This document shows, one piece after another, positions 16,902-26,287 of a stretch of 64,000 nucleotides of DNA. Under the pieces are notes generated by a model. That model worked only from the letters and a program-made list of their open reading frames with translations. It ran no database searches and had not been told where the DNA came from. The stretch's first letter is position 1. Each line of letters begins with the position of its first letter. Source of the DNA: Streptomyces sp. WMMC940 (GTDB taxonomy: Bacteria; Actinomycetota; Actinomycetes; Streptomycetales; Streptomycetaceae); NCBI RefSeq assembly GCF_027460265.1, contig NZ_JAPZBC010000001.1, positions 992,001-1,056,000 on the forward strand. The letters are read 5' to 3'. Position numbers and translations under genes: made by a program.

Positions 16902-18218
16902 ATGTCAGACGCTCCGCGTCAGCGCACCACCTTCCTCGGCCTGCTGCCGCTGCCCGAGCGCAACGCCGTGGCCCAGGCGCTGCGTACGGAGACAGTCGGC
17001 GGACTCGTCCTGCTCGCCGCGGCGGTCGTGGCGCTGGTGTGGGCGAACAGCCCGTGGAGCGGCGTCTACGAGGCGATACGCGACTTCCACTTCGGCGTCC
17101 CCGCCCTCGGCCTCGACCTCTCCGTCGGCCACTGGACCGCCGACGGTCTCCTCGCCGTCTTCTTCCTGGTCGCCGGGATCGAGCTCAAGCGAGAGCTCGT
17201 CGTCGGCGAACTCCGCAACCCCGCCACCGCCGCCCTGCCGGTCATCGCGGCGGTCTGCGGGATGGTCGTGCCCGCCGCGCTCTACATCGCCGTCGCCATG
17301 CCCGCGGGGGGCTCACCGGGCGGCTGGGCCGTACCGATGGCCACCGACATCGCCTTCGCGCTCGCGGTCCTGGCCGTCCTCAGTACCCATCTGCCCGCCG
17401 CTCTCCGCGCGTTCCTGCTCACCCTCGCCGTCGTCGACGACCTCGGCGCGATCCTGATCATCGCGGTGTTCTTCACCAGCGACCTGAACTTCGCGGCGCT
17501 CGGCGGCGCCTTCGCCGGGCTGGCCCTCTTCTACGCCCTCCAGCGCCTGCGGGTCAGGGGCTGGTGGTGGTACGTGCCCCTCGGCGTCGCCATCTGGGCG
17601 CTGATGTACAACGGCGGGGTCCACGCCACGGTCGCGGGCGTCGCCATGGGCCTGATCCTGCGCACCACCCGCGACAAGGGCGAGGACGCGTCCCCCGCCG
17701 AGCGCACCTCGCATCTGCTCCACCCGGTCTCGGCAGGCGTGGCGGTGCCGCTGTTCGCCCTGTTCGCCGCGGGTGTCGGCATCTCCGGAGCGGCCCTCAG
17801 CGAGGTCTTCACCCGTCCCGAACCGCTCGGGGTCGTCCTCGGACTCGTCGTCGGCAAGACGGTCGGCATCTTCGCCGGCACCTATCTCGCCGCTCGTTAC
17901 ACCCGCGCCCGGCTCAACCCGGATCTCGAGTGGGCGGACGTCTTCTCCCTCGCGGTCCTGGCGGGCATCGGCTTCACCGTCGCCCTCCTCATCGGGGAGC
18001 TCGCCTTCCCCGACCCGTCCCGGGCCGAGCAGATCAAGGCGGCGGTCCTGGTCGGATCGCTGATCGCGGCGGGCCTCGCCGCCCTGCTGATCAAACGCCG
18101 CAACGCCGTCTACCGCCGCCTCTACGAGGAGGAGACGCGCGACGACGACGCGGACGGCATCCCCGACATCTACCAGCGGGCGGACTCGGCACCCGCAGCA
18201 CCCGACACCACCCGGTGA
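16902..18218 (+). CDS. nhaA: Na+/H+ antiporter NhaA
   Basis: The 438-residue product starts MSDAPRQRTTFLGLLPLPERN. NhaA hallmarks are present in order: LAVFFLVAGIELKREL, PMATDIAFALAVLAVL, and LAVVDDLGAILIIAVFF with the catalytic Asp pair (VDD). Next come ALMYNGGVHATVAGVAMGL and the late VGKTVGIFAGTYLA and LAGIGFTVALLIGELAF helices. It exchanges cytoplasmic Na+ for external H+. A charged C-terminal tail (EEETRDDDADGIPDIYQRAD) is typical of streptomycete forms. The start lies after GGAGG-like GCCCGGAGG at suitable spacing. Confidence 0.95.
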   Translation: MSDAPRQRTTFLGLLPLPERNAVAQALRTETVGGLVLLAAAVVALVWANSPWSGVYEAIRDFHFGVPALGLDLSVGHWTADGLLAVFFLVAGIELKRELVVGELRNPATAALPVIAAVCGMVVPAALYIAVAMPAGGSPGGWAVPMATDIAFALAVLAVLSTHLPAALRAFLLTLAVVDDLGAILIIAVFFTSDLNFAALGGAFAGLALFYALQRLRVRGWWWYVPLGVAIWALMYNGGVHATVAGVAMGLILRTTRDKGEDASPAERTSHLLHPVSAGVAVPLFALFAAGVGISGAALSEVFTRPEPLGVVLGLVVGKTVGIFAGTYLAARYTRARLNPDLEWADVFSLAVLAGIGFTVALLIGELAFPDPSRAEQIKAAVLVGSLIAAGLAALLIKRRNAVYRRLYEEETRDDDADGIPDIYQRADSAPAAPDTTR

Positions 18219-18574
18219 CGGAGCCCGGCCCCGCACTCGATGTTGTGTTCGATCAATGAGCACGTCGGGGAGCGGCAGGGTGACGGAACACGACGTCCTC
18301 TCGGAAGTCGACGGCCAAGCGTGCCTTCCGTGTCCGTCCGCCATGGGTGACGACCACCAGCCGGCAGGCCGGTGCCTCACAGGAGTGGCAGACGAAGCAC
18401 TTCCTGCGTCTGCCCGCCGTTGGTTGCGTCGACACCGGCCGGGCCCGCTCGCTGTATCACGCGGCCGGTGTGTGACATCCCGCCGCCCAGCCCGGAGGGC
18501 GGGCATCGGCTCCGCGCCACACGGACCTGCCCCCGGCGGCCGGCGGCGCACACCCGGAGGGAGGACCTTCGTTC
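18219..18574. other. 356-bp intergenic stretch, no supported gene
   Basis: The only coding-like signal is a 60-residue minus-strand frame (18253-18435) with KCFVCHSCEAPACRLVVVTHGG. It might be a remnant of a Cys-containing protein. No ribosome-binding site or family match supports it as a gene. Confidence 0.3.
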
Positions 18575-19474
18575 CTACGGCGGCCCCGGGGGGAGCCGCT
18601 TCTCGAACCAGTGGTGGGCGTAGGGCTCGTCGTTGAAGGGCGGGACCTCGGTGTAACCGCTGTCGCGGTAGAGACGCGTCGCCGCCACCAGGGCCCTGTT
18701 GGTGTCGAGCCGCACCAGATCGCTGCCGTGCCGGGCCGCGCGTTCCTCGAGTTCGGACAGCAGGCGCCGGGCCAGGCCGAGTCCTCGGGCGCCGGGACGG
18801 ACCCACAGCCGCTTGATCTCGGCGGGTGCTCCGGCCGGCAGCTTGAGCCCGGCGCAGCCCACCGGCTCGCCGTGCAACCGGGCCACGAGGAACAGTCCGC
18901 GCGGCGCGCGCAGTTCGCCCGGGTCGGGCAGCAGGCTGTTCGCGGGGTCGAAGCCGCCGTCGAAGATCTCCCCCAGTTCTGCGGCGTAGGACCGCAGGCA
19001 GTGCGCGGCGTCCGGGTGGTCGGGGTCGAGCACGGACAAGGTGACCGTCGAAGCGGTCAGCAGTCGCTCGACCTCCGCCATGGCCGAGGTCAGCCGGTCC
19101 CGCTGCCGGGCGTTGAGCGGGGCGAGGAGCGATACGGCGAGGGCGTCGCTGCGGCCGTCGAGAAGGGCGCGCTCCTGCCGCCCGGCCTCGGTCAGCCGCA
19201 CGGTGCGTACCCGCCGGTCGTGGGGGTGGGGCTCGACGGCGACGAGGCCGTCCCGTTCGAGCGCGCGCAGCAGCCGGCTCACATAGCCGGAGTCGAGGCC
19301 GAGCCGGTCCCGTACGCCGCGGACGTCGTGCGTGTCGCCGTCGCCGATCTGCCAGAGCAGTCGCGCCTGCCCGTACGGGCGTGCGCCGCCCAGATAGTGG
19401 TCGTGCAGCACTCCCACTCGCTCGGCGACCGTCCGGTTGAAGCGTCGCACCTGCTCCACCTGCATCTCCGTCAT
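18575..19474 (-). CDS. MarR-type regulator fused to GNAT acetyltransferase
   Basis: The 299-residue product begins MTEMQVEQVRRFNRTVAERVG. Residues ~30-140 are a MarR winged helix (LLWQIGDGDTHDVRGVRDRLGLDSGYVSRLLRALERDGLV and the DRRVRTVRLTEAGR wing). Residues ~150-295 are a GNAT domain with PVGCAGLKL, IKRLWVRPGARGLGLARRLLSELE (acetyl-CoA motif A, R/Q-x-x-G-x-G/A) and ATRLYRDSGYTEVPPFN. This two-domain layout is common in actinobacteria, but the acetylated substrate is usually unknown. A perfect dyad sits immediately upstream, implying autoregulation. The divergent molybdenum hydroxylase operon may also be controlled. Confidence 0.9.
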   Translation of the reverse strand: MTEMQVEQVRRFNRTVAERVGVLHDHYLGGARPYGQARLLWQIGDGDTHDVRGVRDRLGLDSGYVSRLLRALERDGLVAVEPHPHDRRVRTVRLTEAGRQERALLDGRSDALAVSLLAPLNARQRDRLTSAMAEVERLLTASTVTLSVLDPDHPDAAHCLRSYAAELGEIFDGGFDPANSLLPDPGELRAPRGLFLVARLHGEPVGCAGLKLPAGAPAEIKRLWVRPGARGLGLARRLLSELEERAARHGSDLVRLDTNRALVAATRLYRDSGYTEVPPFNDEPYAHHWFEKRLPPGPP

Positions 19475-19475
19475 C

Positions 19476-19493
19476 CTCTGACCTTAGTCAGAG
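19476..19493. promoter_or_regulatory. Palindromic operator upstream of the marR-GNAT gene
   Basis: CTCTGAC-CTTA-GTCAGAG is a perfect 7-bp dyad with a 4-base spacer. It ends one base before the start codon of the minus-strand regulator gene and so fits an autorepressor site. Confidence 0.6.
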
Positions 19494-19752
19494 AAAAGCG
19501 ACCCGAGCAAGCCGGCCGGCCCGGGGAGCCCGGCGTGGCGGTACCTCGGCGCGAGCGGCACGGGCCCCGCTCGCCGGCCGGCACTCAGGACCGGAGGCGT
19601 GTCCACGAGGACATGGATCGCGGTTGGCAGGCATGTGCGAGACGCTGGACGGAACGCGCCCCGCAAGGGCGACGCGCAACGGGGAGGTGCGCCGACAGCG
19701 GCGGCGCATGTCCGGTTCGACACCCGCACCCGAGCGAGGAAGGCGGGCTGTG

Positions 19753-20322
19753 ATGAGCGATCCGGGGACGGGCCCCGCCGGGCCGAGCGACGGCGACACG
19801 GCCCCACTCTCGGCGATACGGCTGAACGTCAACGATCACATGTGGCGGCTCGAGGTGGATCCGCGTACCTCGCTGCTCGACGCGCTGCGCGAACACCTGC
19901 GCCTCAGCGGGACGAAGAAGGGATGCGACCACGGTCAGTGCGGCGCCTGCACGGTGCTGGTCAACGGCCGGCGCGTCAACTCCTGTCTGTCGCTCGCCCT
20001 CATGCACGAGGACGACGAGATCGTCACGATCGAGGGCCTCGGGGATCCCGACCACCTGCACCCGATGCAGCGCGCCTTCGTCGAGAAGGACGGATTCCAG
20101 TGCGGTTACTGCACGCCGGGGCAGATCTGTTCGGCCGTCGGCATGCTCGCCGAGGTGGAGGCGGGCTGGCCCAGCCACGCCACCGACGACTTGGCCTCGC
20201 CACACATCGCGCTGACCGACGCGGAGATCCGCGAGCGGATGAGCGGCAACATCTGCCGGTGCGCCGCCTATCCGAACATCGTCGCGGCCATCCGCGGCAC
20301 GGCGGAAGGCGGTACGGCATGA
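19753..20322 (+). CDS. Molybdenum hydroxylase [2Fe-2S] subunit (PaoA/XdhC-small type)
   Basis: The 189-residue product has a plant-type ferredoxin domain with [15 protein letters not shown] and a fourth Cys in VNSCLSLAL (residues ~55-95). A helical domain follows with the second cluster, QCGYCTPGQ and NICRCAAY. All eight ligands of the two [2Fe-2S] clusters are present. It passes electrons from the molybdenum subunit to the FAD subunit. E. coli PaoA carries a Tat signal, and none is seen here, so the complex is probably cytosolic. The ATG follows GAGGAAGG. The stop overlaps the next start as ATGA. Confidence 0.93.
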   Translation: MSDPGTGPAGPSDGDTAPLSAIRLNVNDHMWRLEVDPRTSLLDALREHLRLSGTKKGCDHGQCGACTVLVNGRRVNSCLSLALMHEDDEIVTIEGLGDPDHLHPMQRAFVEKDGFQCGYCTPGQICSAVGMLAEVEAGWPSHATDDLASPHIALTDAEIRERMSGNICRCAAYPNIVAAIRGTAEGGTA

Positions 20323-21305
20323 GGCCCTTCACCTACGAGCGGGCAACGGACCCGCAGGCCGCCGTCGCCGCGGTGTCCAAAGAGGGTGCGAAGTTCATCA
20401 GCGGCGGCACCAATCTGCTTGACCTCATGAAGCTGGACATCGAGAAGCCGAGCCATCTGGTCGACATCAGCCGGCTCCCGCTGCGCGACATCGAGGAACT
20501 CCCGGACGGCGGGCTGCGCATCGGCGCCCAGGCGCCGAACTCCGAGGTGGCTGCCGACGCCCTGGTGCGCACGCGTTACCCGGTGCTGTCGGAGGCGCTG
20601 GTGTCGGGTGCCTCGGGGCAGTTGCGCAACAAGGCGTCCACGGGGGGAAACCTGCTGCAGCGCACCCGGTGTCCCTACTTCTACGACACCGCCGCGGGCT
20701 GCAACAAGCGCGAGCCCGGAAGCGGGTGTTCTGCCATGGGCGGGTTCAACCGCACACACGCGATCCTCGGCGCGAGTGAATCCTGCATCGCCACCCACCC
20801 CTCGGACATGGCCGTGGCCCTGACGGCGCTGGACGCGGAGATCGAACTGCTCGACACCGACCGGGCGGTGCGCCGCGTCGCCATCACCGACTTCTACCGG
20901 CTGCCGGGCGACACACCGCACATCGAGACCGTGCTGCGGCCCGGCGAGATGATCACGGGCGTCGTCCTGCCGCCGCCCCCGCCGGGCCGGCAGAGGTACC
21001 GCAAGGTACGCGACCGGGCGTCCTACGAGTTCGCGCTGGTCTCCGTGGCGGCCGTCGTGTCGACGACCGGCGAGGGGACCGTCCGTCAGGCCCGGGTGGC
21101 CTTCGGCGGTGTGGCGCACAAACCGTGGCGATCCGCCGAGGCGGAGGCCGCGCTGACCGGCCGCCCAGCCGAGATGGCCACGTACCGCGCGGCCGCCGAG
21201 GCGGCCATGCGCGGCGCCGCCGGGCAGGGACACAACGATTTCAAGATCGAGCTGGCCGGGCGCACACTGTGCCGCACGCTGGCACAGGTGGCCGGGACCG
21301 GCTGA
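20319..21305 (+). CDS. Molybdenum hydroxylase FAD subunit (PaoB type)
   Basis: The 328-residue product has the FAD pyrophosphate motif [13 protein letters not shown] and [14 protein letters not shown]. Unlike xanthine dehydrogenase subunits, it has an insertion with C-x9[10 protein letters not shown] plus a later Cys (ASESC). This is the [4Fe-4S]-binding loop known from E. coli PaoB and 4-hydroxybenzoyl-CoA reductase-like enzymes. It carries electrons to an external acceptor. Translation is coupled to the preceding gene by ATGA overlap. The Cys set makes the Pao-type aldehyde oxidoreductase assignment more likely than xanthine dehydrogenase. Confidence 0.92.
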   Translation: MRPFTYERATDPQAAVAAVSKEGAKFISGGTNLLDLMKLDIEKPSHLVDISRLPLRDIEELPDGGLRIGAQAPNSEVAADALVRTRYPVLSEALVSGASGQLRNKASTGGNLLQRTRCPYFYDTAAGCNKREPGSGCSAMGGFNRTHAILGASESCIATHPSDMAVALTALDAEIELLDTDRAVRRVAITDFYRLPGDTPHIETVLRPGEMITGVVLPPPPPGRQRYRKVRDRASYEFALVSVAAVVSTTGEGTVRQARVAFGGVAHKPWRSAEAEAALTGRPAEMATYRAAAEAAMRGAAGQGHNDFKIELAGRTLCRTLAQVAGTG

Positions 21306-21381
21306 GTCCCGCCAGGCCGCCGGGACCGACCGGGCCCGGCAGCCGACCGGCGGACGAGCCGGCTCCGCAGGAGGAGGCGAG

Positions 21382-23610
21382 ATGATCGGGCACGCTGTGG
21401 ACCGCGTCGACGGGCCGCTCAAGGCGACCGGGCGGGCAGCCTACGCGTACGAGCACTGGGAGGCCGGCCCGCCGCTCTACGGCTTCATCGTGGGCGCGAC
21501 GATCGGCAAGGGCCGCATCACCCGGATCGACACCGAGGAGGCCGAGCGGGCACCCGGAGTGCATCTGGTGATGACCCATCTCAACGCCCCGGCGCAGGGC
21601 CCCCGCGACGAGTCCGTTCCCTTCGAGTACTGGCGTGCCCAGCCGGAACTCACCGGCCCCGAGGTCCACTACTACGGGGAACCGGTGGCGCTCGTCGTCG
21701 CCGGTGCCCTGGAGCAGGCCAGGGCCGCGGCCGGCCTCGTCGAGGTCGAGTACAGAACCGGGCGGGGACGTTTCGACTTCGCCGAGTTCGAGGACGACGT
21801 CTACATCCCGAAGGTGGTCAACGCCGGTCTCCCCACCGACACCGAGGTGGGCGACTTCGACGCCGGGTTCGACGACGCGGAGGTCAAGGTCGACCAGCAC
21901 TACACGACCCCGTACGAGTTCTCGTTGCCGATAGAGCCGAACGCGTGCCTGGCGGAACCACGCGGCGAGGACCTGGTCGTCCACGTCAGCTCCCAGATCG
22001 TCAACGCTGCGCAGGTATCGGTCTCCGCGACGCTCCTGATGGCCCCCGAGCGCGTCCACGCCGTCGCCCCCTTCGTCGGCGGGGGGTTCGGCTCGAAACT
22101 GGGCATCCACTCGGAGACGATCCTGGCGGCGCTCGCCGCCCGCACGCTGCGCCGACCGGTGAAGGTCGCCATGACCCGCCAGCAGGTGTTCCAACTCGTC
22201 GGCATGCGGCCGACATCGCGCCAGCGGGTCCGGCTCGGCGCGGAGCGCGACGGGCGGCTGACGGCGATCGCCCACGACGTCACGATGCACACCAATCCCG
22301 ACGTCGAGTACGCCGAGCAGACCGCCGCCACCACCCGCAGCCTCTACGCCGCGCCCCACCGGTTGACCAGCCACCGGCTGGCGGCGCTCGACCTGCCGCG
22401 CGGGACGGACGTCCGCGCGCCGGGCGAGGCGCCGGGCATGCTGGCGGTCGAGTCGGCGATGGACGAGCTGGCCCATGCGCTCGGCCTGGACCCGGTCGAG
22501 CTGCGGATCCGCAACGAGCCCACCGTCGACCCCGAGCGCAACGTGCCGTACAGCGAACGGCGACTGGTCGACTGCCTGCGCGAAGGCGCCCGCCGGTTCG
22601 GGTGGGAGCACCGCCCGGTCACGCCCGCGAGTGTGCGCGACGGGCGGTGGCTGGTCGGGTACGGCATGTCGGCGGCCATCCGCGGGCACTTCCAGGGACC
22701 GACGACGGTGGGCGTGCGGCTGGAGGCGGACGGCACCGCCGTCGTCCGGACGGACATGACCGACATCGGCACGGGCACGTACACCATCCTCACCCAGGTC
22801 GCGGCCGAGGGACTCGGACTCCCGCTCGAACAGGTGCGGATCGAGCTGGGGCTCTCCGACTTCCCCAGCAGCTGGGGCTCCGGAGGCTCGTGGGGCGCCA
22901 CCAATTCGTGCACCGCGACGCACCGGGCGTGTCTGGCCCTGCGCGGGAAGCTGCTGGAGGCGGCCTGCGCCGACGCGCGCTCCCCGCTGCACGGACTGGA
23001 CCCGGCCGACGCGGTGTTCTCCGACGGGAACGTCCGCATCGGCGGCGCGTCCGAGACACTGGGCGGGATCGTCGCGCGCAGCCGTCCCGAGGGTGTGGAG
23101 GCCGAGGGCCAAGTCCGCTACATGGGCGATGAACCGAACTACTCCGACTACTCGATCAACACCTACGGGGCCCATTTCGCGGAGGTGGGTGTCGACGCGG
23201 ACACGGCCGAGATCCGTCTGCGGCGGATGCTCGGTGTGTTCTCGGTGGGCCGGGTGTTCAACCCGAAGACGACCCGCTCGCAGCTGATCGGCGGCATGAT
23301 CTGGGGTGTCGGCGCGGCCCTCGAGGAAGAGGCCGTCGTCGACCCGCGGTCCGGCGCCTTCGTCAACCGGGACCTCGCGGGCTACCTGGTACCGGTGCAC
23401 GCCGACATCACCGACGTCGACGCAGTCGTCCTGGACGGCTACGACGACAAGGCCAACGTCCTGGGCGCGAAGGGCGTCGGTGAGCTGGGCATCTGCGGAG
23501 CCGGTGCGTCCGTGGTGAACGCGGTGTTCAACGCCACCGGTGTGCGGGTGCGCGATTTCCCCGTCACCATCGAGAAGTTGCTGCCCGGGCTGCCGCCGAT
23601 GGATGCCTGA
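21382..23610 (+). CDS. Molybdenum hydroxylase molybdopterin-binding catalytic subunit (PaoC type)
   Basis: The 742-residue product starts after AGGAGG. The N-terminal aldehyde oxidase a/b hammerhead (DRVDGPLKATGRAAYAYE) is followed by the large Mo-binding domain. It contains FVGGGFGSKLGIHSETI, VRAPGEAPGMLAVESAMDELA and, near the C terminus, LGAKGVGELGICGAGASVVNAV. The last segment holds the catalytic Glu (GVGE) common to the family. It hydroxylates or oxidises an aldehyde or purine-like substrate at a molybdopterin cofactor. No XdhC/PaoD-type insertion chaperone is visible in the window. The three subunits form one operon under the divergent MarR-GNAT gene. Confidence 0.93.
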   Translation: MIGHAVDRVDGPLKATGRAAYAYEHWEAGPPLYGFIVGATIGKGRITRIDTEEAERAPGVHLVMTHLNAPAQGPRDESVPFEYWRAQPELTGPEVHYYGEPVALVVAGALEQARAAAGLVEVEYRTGRGRFDFAEFEDDVYIPKVVNAGLPTDTEVGDFDAGFDDAEVKVDQHYTTPYEFSLPIEPNACLAEPRGEDLVVHVSSQIVNAAQVSVSATLLMAPERVHAVAPFVGGGFGSKLGIHSETILAALAARTLRRPVKVAMTRQQVFQLVGMRPTSRQRVRLGAERDGRLTAIAHDVTMHTNPDVEYAEQTAATTRSLYAAPHRLTSHRLAALDLPRGTDVRAPGEAPGMLAVESAMDELAHALGLDPVELRIRNEPTVDPERNVPYSERRLVDCLREGARRFGWEHRPVTPASVRDGRWLVGYGMSAAIRGHFQGPTTVGVRLEADGTAVVRTDMTDIGTGTYTILTQVAAEGLGLPLEQVRIELGLSDFPSSWGSGGSWGATNSCTATHRACLALRGKLLEAACADARSPLHGLDPADAVFSDGNVRIGGASETLGGIVARSRPEGVEAEGQVRYMGDEPNYSDYSINTYGAHFAEVGVDADTAEIRLRRMLGVFSVGRVFNPKTTRSQLIGGMIWGVGAALEEEAVVDPRSGAFVNRDLAGYLVPVHADITDVDAVVLDGYDDKANVLGAKGVGELGICGAGASVVNAVFNATGVRVRDFPVTIEKLLPGLPPMDA

Positions 23611-23858
23611 ATCAGGCCGAACAGTCCGGCGCCACCGGCAGTCGAGTTCCTCGTCGCCGGGCGGGGAACGGCGACCCGCACGCCGGTCCGTCCGCGCCGA
23701 AGGGGACTCCCCCACGCCGTCCGCACGACGGGCCGGGGCCGCCGGCCCTCGTACGCCCCGCCTGCCGGCCGGAGAAGAGGCGGCCGCCGAGGAAGGGGTT
23801 CGGCCCGGCCGCACTCTCCTCTCGCGTCTCCCCCCAGCTCCGCGCGGGCGACCGCAGG

Positions 23859-25529
23859 TCAGTCGGTCGGCCCGGGCGTCGCCGCGGCGGCAAGGGCGAT
23901 CACCGCACTTCGCGTCCAGGAGTACTGGGCCTTGCGGCGTGCCGTCCGGTCGTCGAGGGCCGGATGGCCGAAGGCTCCACCGGTGTCCTGCTGGGCGACC
24001 AGGAAGGACACGGCGTCCCGGGTGATGCGGTGGTGGCCCCAACCCTGCTGGACGAGGGCGCGGAGCGTCGCCGCCATCCGCCCCAGGTGGTAGGTCTCCC
24101 GGGCTTCGCACAGGGACACCGCGGCGTGGAGAGGATAGAAGTGCCGTTCCCGGTGCGTGGTCTGCCGGGGAATCGCCGAGGCGACGGACCGGTCGAGAAC
24201 GCCGAGGCCGATCAGCCGGTGCACACCGGCGGCGATGTCGGCGGGGATGCTCCCGAAGGAGGCGACCGCGTCGGCGGTGGCTTTGAGGTGTTCGTCCAGC
24301 GAGGGGCAGCTGATCCCCGCCCGCCGGAGCGCCAGGGCGAACTCCCCTGCGATCTCCATGCCCTGCTCCTGCCAGAAGGCCGGGGAGGCGTCCGCGAGGT
24401 GTGCCGCGCAGCGCTCCAGTGAGGGGCGGACGAGGTCGTGTTCCCGGATCGCGGACGCGCCGACGGCCGCGGCGGTGACCCCGGCGAGGCCGGAGCGGTG
24501 GTCCTGCTCCTGAGTCGCGTCGCACAGCCACATCACCGCGCGCCTCAGGGGCGTCCGCAGGGGGACGTCCTCGGCAGGCGGAGACGGGGGCGGCTGGGTG
24601 CGGCGCCGCGGACTGCGCTCGAGCAGGCCGGCCAGGGCGGCGACGACGGTGGTGTGGTACCCCTCGGCCCAGTGTCGGAAGTCGCCGTCCCCGTCGTCGG
24701 TTCCGGGGTGGAGCACTCCTTCGGGTCCGTTCACACGACCGTTGCCTTCCTGGACCGACTCCAGGAAGGCCCAGGCGCGGTCCGCCGCGCGGGAGTCGGT
24801 GACACCGAGGCAGTACAGACAGCACAACAGCTCACCGACCAGGTCGGCGTTGGCGCGGGCCTCGGCCAGCACGAGGAGTGCTTCGAGGAGCTCGACGCCC
24901 TCGCCCGGCCGGAACCCCCGGGGCCATGCCGGGTCGCGCAGGCCGAAGTCGGTGACGTAGAAGACGGTGTGGGTGATGGCGTAGACGTCTCGATCGGCCA
25001 ACTTCAGCACGTTCGGGCGCCGGCACAGGAGCGAGAACGGCAGAACGTCGTCCATCGAGGACAGGTCGTGCTCGATTCCGCACAGGTACAGGGTGTGGAT
25101 CAGGTCCAGCTGCCGGTACGGAACACGCTCGAAGGCCGCCGCGTACCCGCCTTCCACGGCCTGCCGGATGATGCGCTCGAACTCCGGGGCGTCGCGGCCG
25201 CAGAGCCGAAGCGCCGCGTACGTACCGGCGTACAGCAGCAGGGCGCTCTCGTCCCGCGCGATCATCTCCCGATAGGAGGGCTCCCGGGCCACGTCCTCGA
25301 CCTGCTCGAGAATGGACGCGTAGTCGTCCGTGAGCGGCGCATCGTCGAGCCGGGCTCGCAGTCCCGTCAGAAACGCCGTCTCGATCAGCGCCTTGCGGGT
25401 GAAGAGCACACTGTCCGGCCGAGCGCTGCGCGGGTCGAGCAGGGCCCGGCGCGCAGCGAGCCAGGCGACCGCCCGGTCCTCCACCGCGCGCCTTCGAGAT
25501 GACCGGACGCCGGGTTGTTCTGCTCTCAC
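23859..25529 (-). CDS. Large helical protein of unknown function (DUF6895-like)
   Basis: The product has about 556 residues and is almost entirely helical. It includes VEDRAVAWLAARRALLDP at the start and a middle region (YRQLDLIHTLYLCGIEHDL, CCLYCLGVTDSRAADRAWAFLESVQEGNG). A C-terminal AVSFLVAQQDTGGAFGHPALDDRTARR resembles the repeats of alpha/alpha toroids (terpene cyclase or prenyltransferase folds). No DxDD or metal motif is seen, so enzymatic cyclisation is not supported. The GTG start at 25529 follows GGGAGG by six bases. An ATG at 25550 would add seven residues but has a poor site. It follows the 68-residue gene by about 36 bases, so the two are probably one operon. Confidence 0.75.
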   Translation of the reverse strand: MRAEQPGVRSSRRRAVEDRAVAWLAARRALLDPRSARPDSVLFTRKALIETAFLTGLRARLDDAPLTDDYASILEQVEDVAREPSYREMIARDESALLLYAGTYAALRLCGRDAPEFERIIRQAVEGGYAAAFERVPYRQLDLIHTLYLCGIEHDLSSMDDVLPFSLLCRRPNVLKLADRDVYAITHTVFYVTDFGLRDPAWPRGFRPGEGVELLEALLVLAEARANADLVGELLCCLYCLGVTDSRAADRAWAFLESVQEGNGRVNGPEGVLHPGTDDGDGDFRHWAEGYHTTVVAALAGLLERSPRRRTQPPPSPPAEDVPLRTPLRRAVMWLCDATQEQDHRSGLAGVTAAAVGASAIREHDLVRPSLERCAAHLADASPAFWQEQGMEIAGEFALALRRAGISCPSLDEHLKATADAVASFGSIPADIAAGVHRLIGLGVLDRSVASAIPRQTTHRERHFYPLHAAVSLCEARETYHLGRMAATLRALVQQGWGHHRITRDAVSFLVAQQDTGGAFGHPALDDRTARRKAQYSWTRSAVIALAAAATPGPTD

Positions 25530-25564
25530 CGTGATCCTCCCGGCAGTCATCTTGCTTCGTTCGA

Positions 25565-25771
25565 TCAGCTGTCAGTGGGCGCCGCGGCGTCCGCTACTTC
25601 GTTGGCGACGACCAGGACGTAGCGTTCCCAGGCCAGTACATAGCCCGCGACATCGTCCAGTTGGCTGACCTGGCCGACCACACGCTCCAGCGGAACGCTG
25701 AGATCGACCAGTCCACTGGTCCTGAGGAAATCCAGCGCCTTGCGCGCATCGACCGACGGTGGACAGGACAT
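25565..25771 (-). CDS. Small protein preceding the helical DUF6895-like gene
   Basis: The 68-residue product starts at an ATG six to seven bases after GGGAGG. Its sequence, MSCPPSVDARKALDFLRTSG followed by LVDLSVPLERVVGQVSQLDDVAGYVLAWERYVLVVANEVADA, is acidic and helical with one N-terminal Cys. I recognise no family. A longer frame from 25828 lacks a ribosome-binding site. The conserved spacing to the next gene suggests a partner or substrate of the large helical protein. A peptide precursor is possible but no leader/core boundary is evident. Confidence 0.65.
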   Translation of the reverse strand: MSCPPSVDARKALDFLRTSGLVDLSVPLERVVGQVSQLDDVAGYVLAWERYVLVVANEVADAAAPTDS

Positions 25772-26017
25772 GACGTACCTCCCGTTCGGAGTCCAGCATT
25801 TCCCGTCCACTATCTGCCCAACGGGCATGGCAGCGGAATATGCGTACGGAAACTCATACAGTCATATCTGCGGACTTATACGGATGAACGGGCAAGTTGA
25901 GGGCACGTCAGCGCCCTGCCCGGCAAGCGACCGCGCCCGCGTACACCGTTGCACCCGCTGCCCGCACCCCACCGGGTCGACGTGTGATCTTCCTCCGGGA
26001 CCGGGTAGTCGGGCCCG

Positions 26018-26287
26018 ATGTTCAAGCATCGGCGTGTACGGGTTGCAACTGTCCTTCTGAGCAGCTGGGTGCTGCTGGCAGCAGTGGAGAGGTGGACGGA
26101 GAAGGCGTCGTGGTCCTCCGCGGTATGGGCCGGGCTCCTGTGGTCGGGCGTGGTGGCGGGTGCCTGGTGGTTTGCCGAGTGGACGCAGGCCGGGCGGTTC
26201 CGGGCGGGCGCTGCGGGCACCGGCGGCGGACACCGGCCGGAGGAGGAGCGGCAATTGCCCGAGGACCGGGCGGGCCGGAGCCGCTGA
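26018..26287 (+). CDS. Small two-helix membrane protein
   Basis: The 89-residue frame starts MFKHRRVRVATVLLSSWVLLAAVERW, a basic start then a helix. A second helix (WSSAVWAGLLWSGVVAGAWWFAEW) and a charged tail follow. The topology and Trp-rich helices look genuine, but no clear ribosome-binding site precedes the ATG and no family is recognised. Confidence 0.45.
   Translation: MFKHRRVRVATVLLSSWVLLAAVERWTEKASWSSAVWAGLLWSGVVAGAWWFAEWTQAGRFRAGAAGTGGGHRPEEERQLPEDRAGRSR

Noticed and set aside
18253..18435. 60-residue minus-strand frame with CxxC-like motif
   Set aside because: No ribosome-binding site and no family. Kept only as a note in the intergenic entry.
21241..24825. 1194-residue minus-strand open frame
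   Set aside because: It is antisense to the molybdenum hydroxylase genes and out of frame with the helical-protein gene. No domain pattern.
25565..25828. Longer start for the 68-residue protein
   Set aside because: The upstream ATG lacks a ribosome-binding site, whereas the internal ATG has GGGAGG at good spacing.
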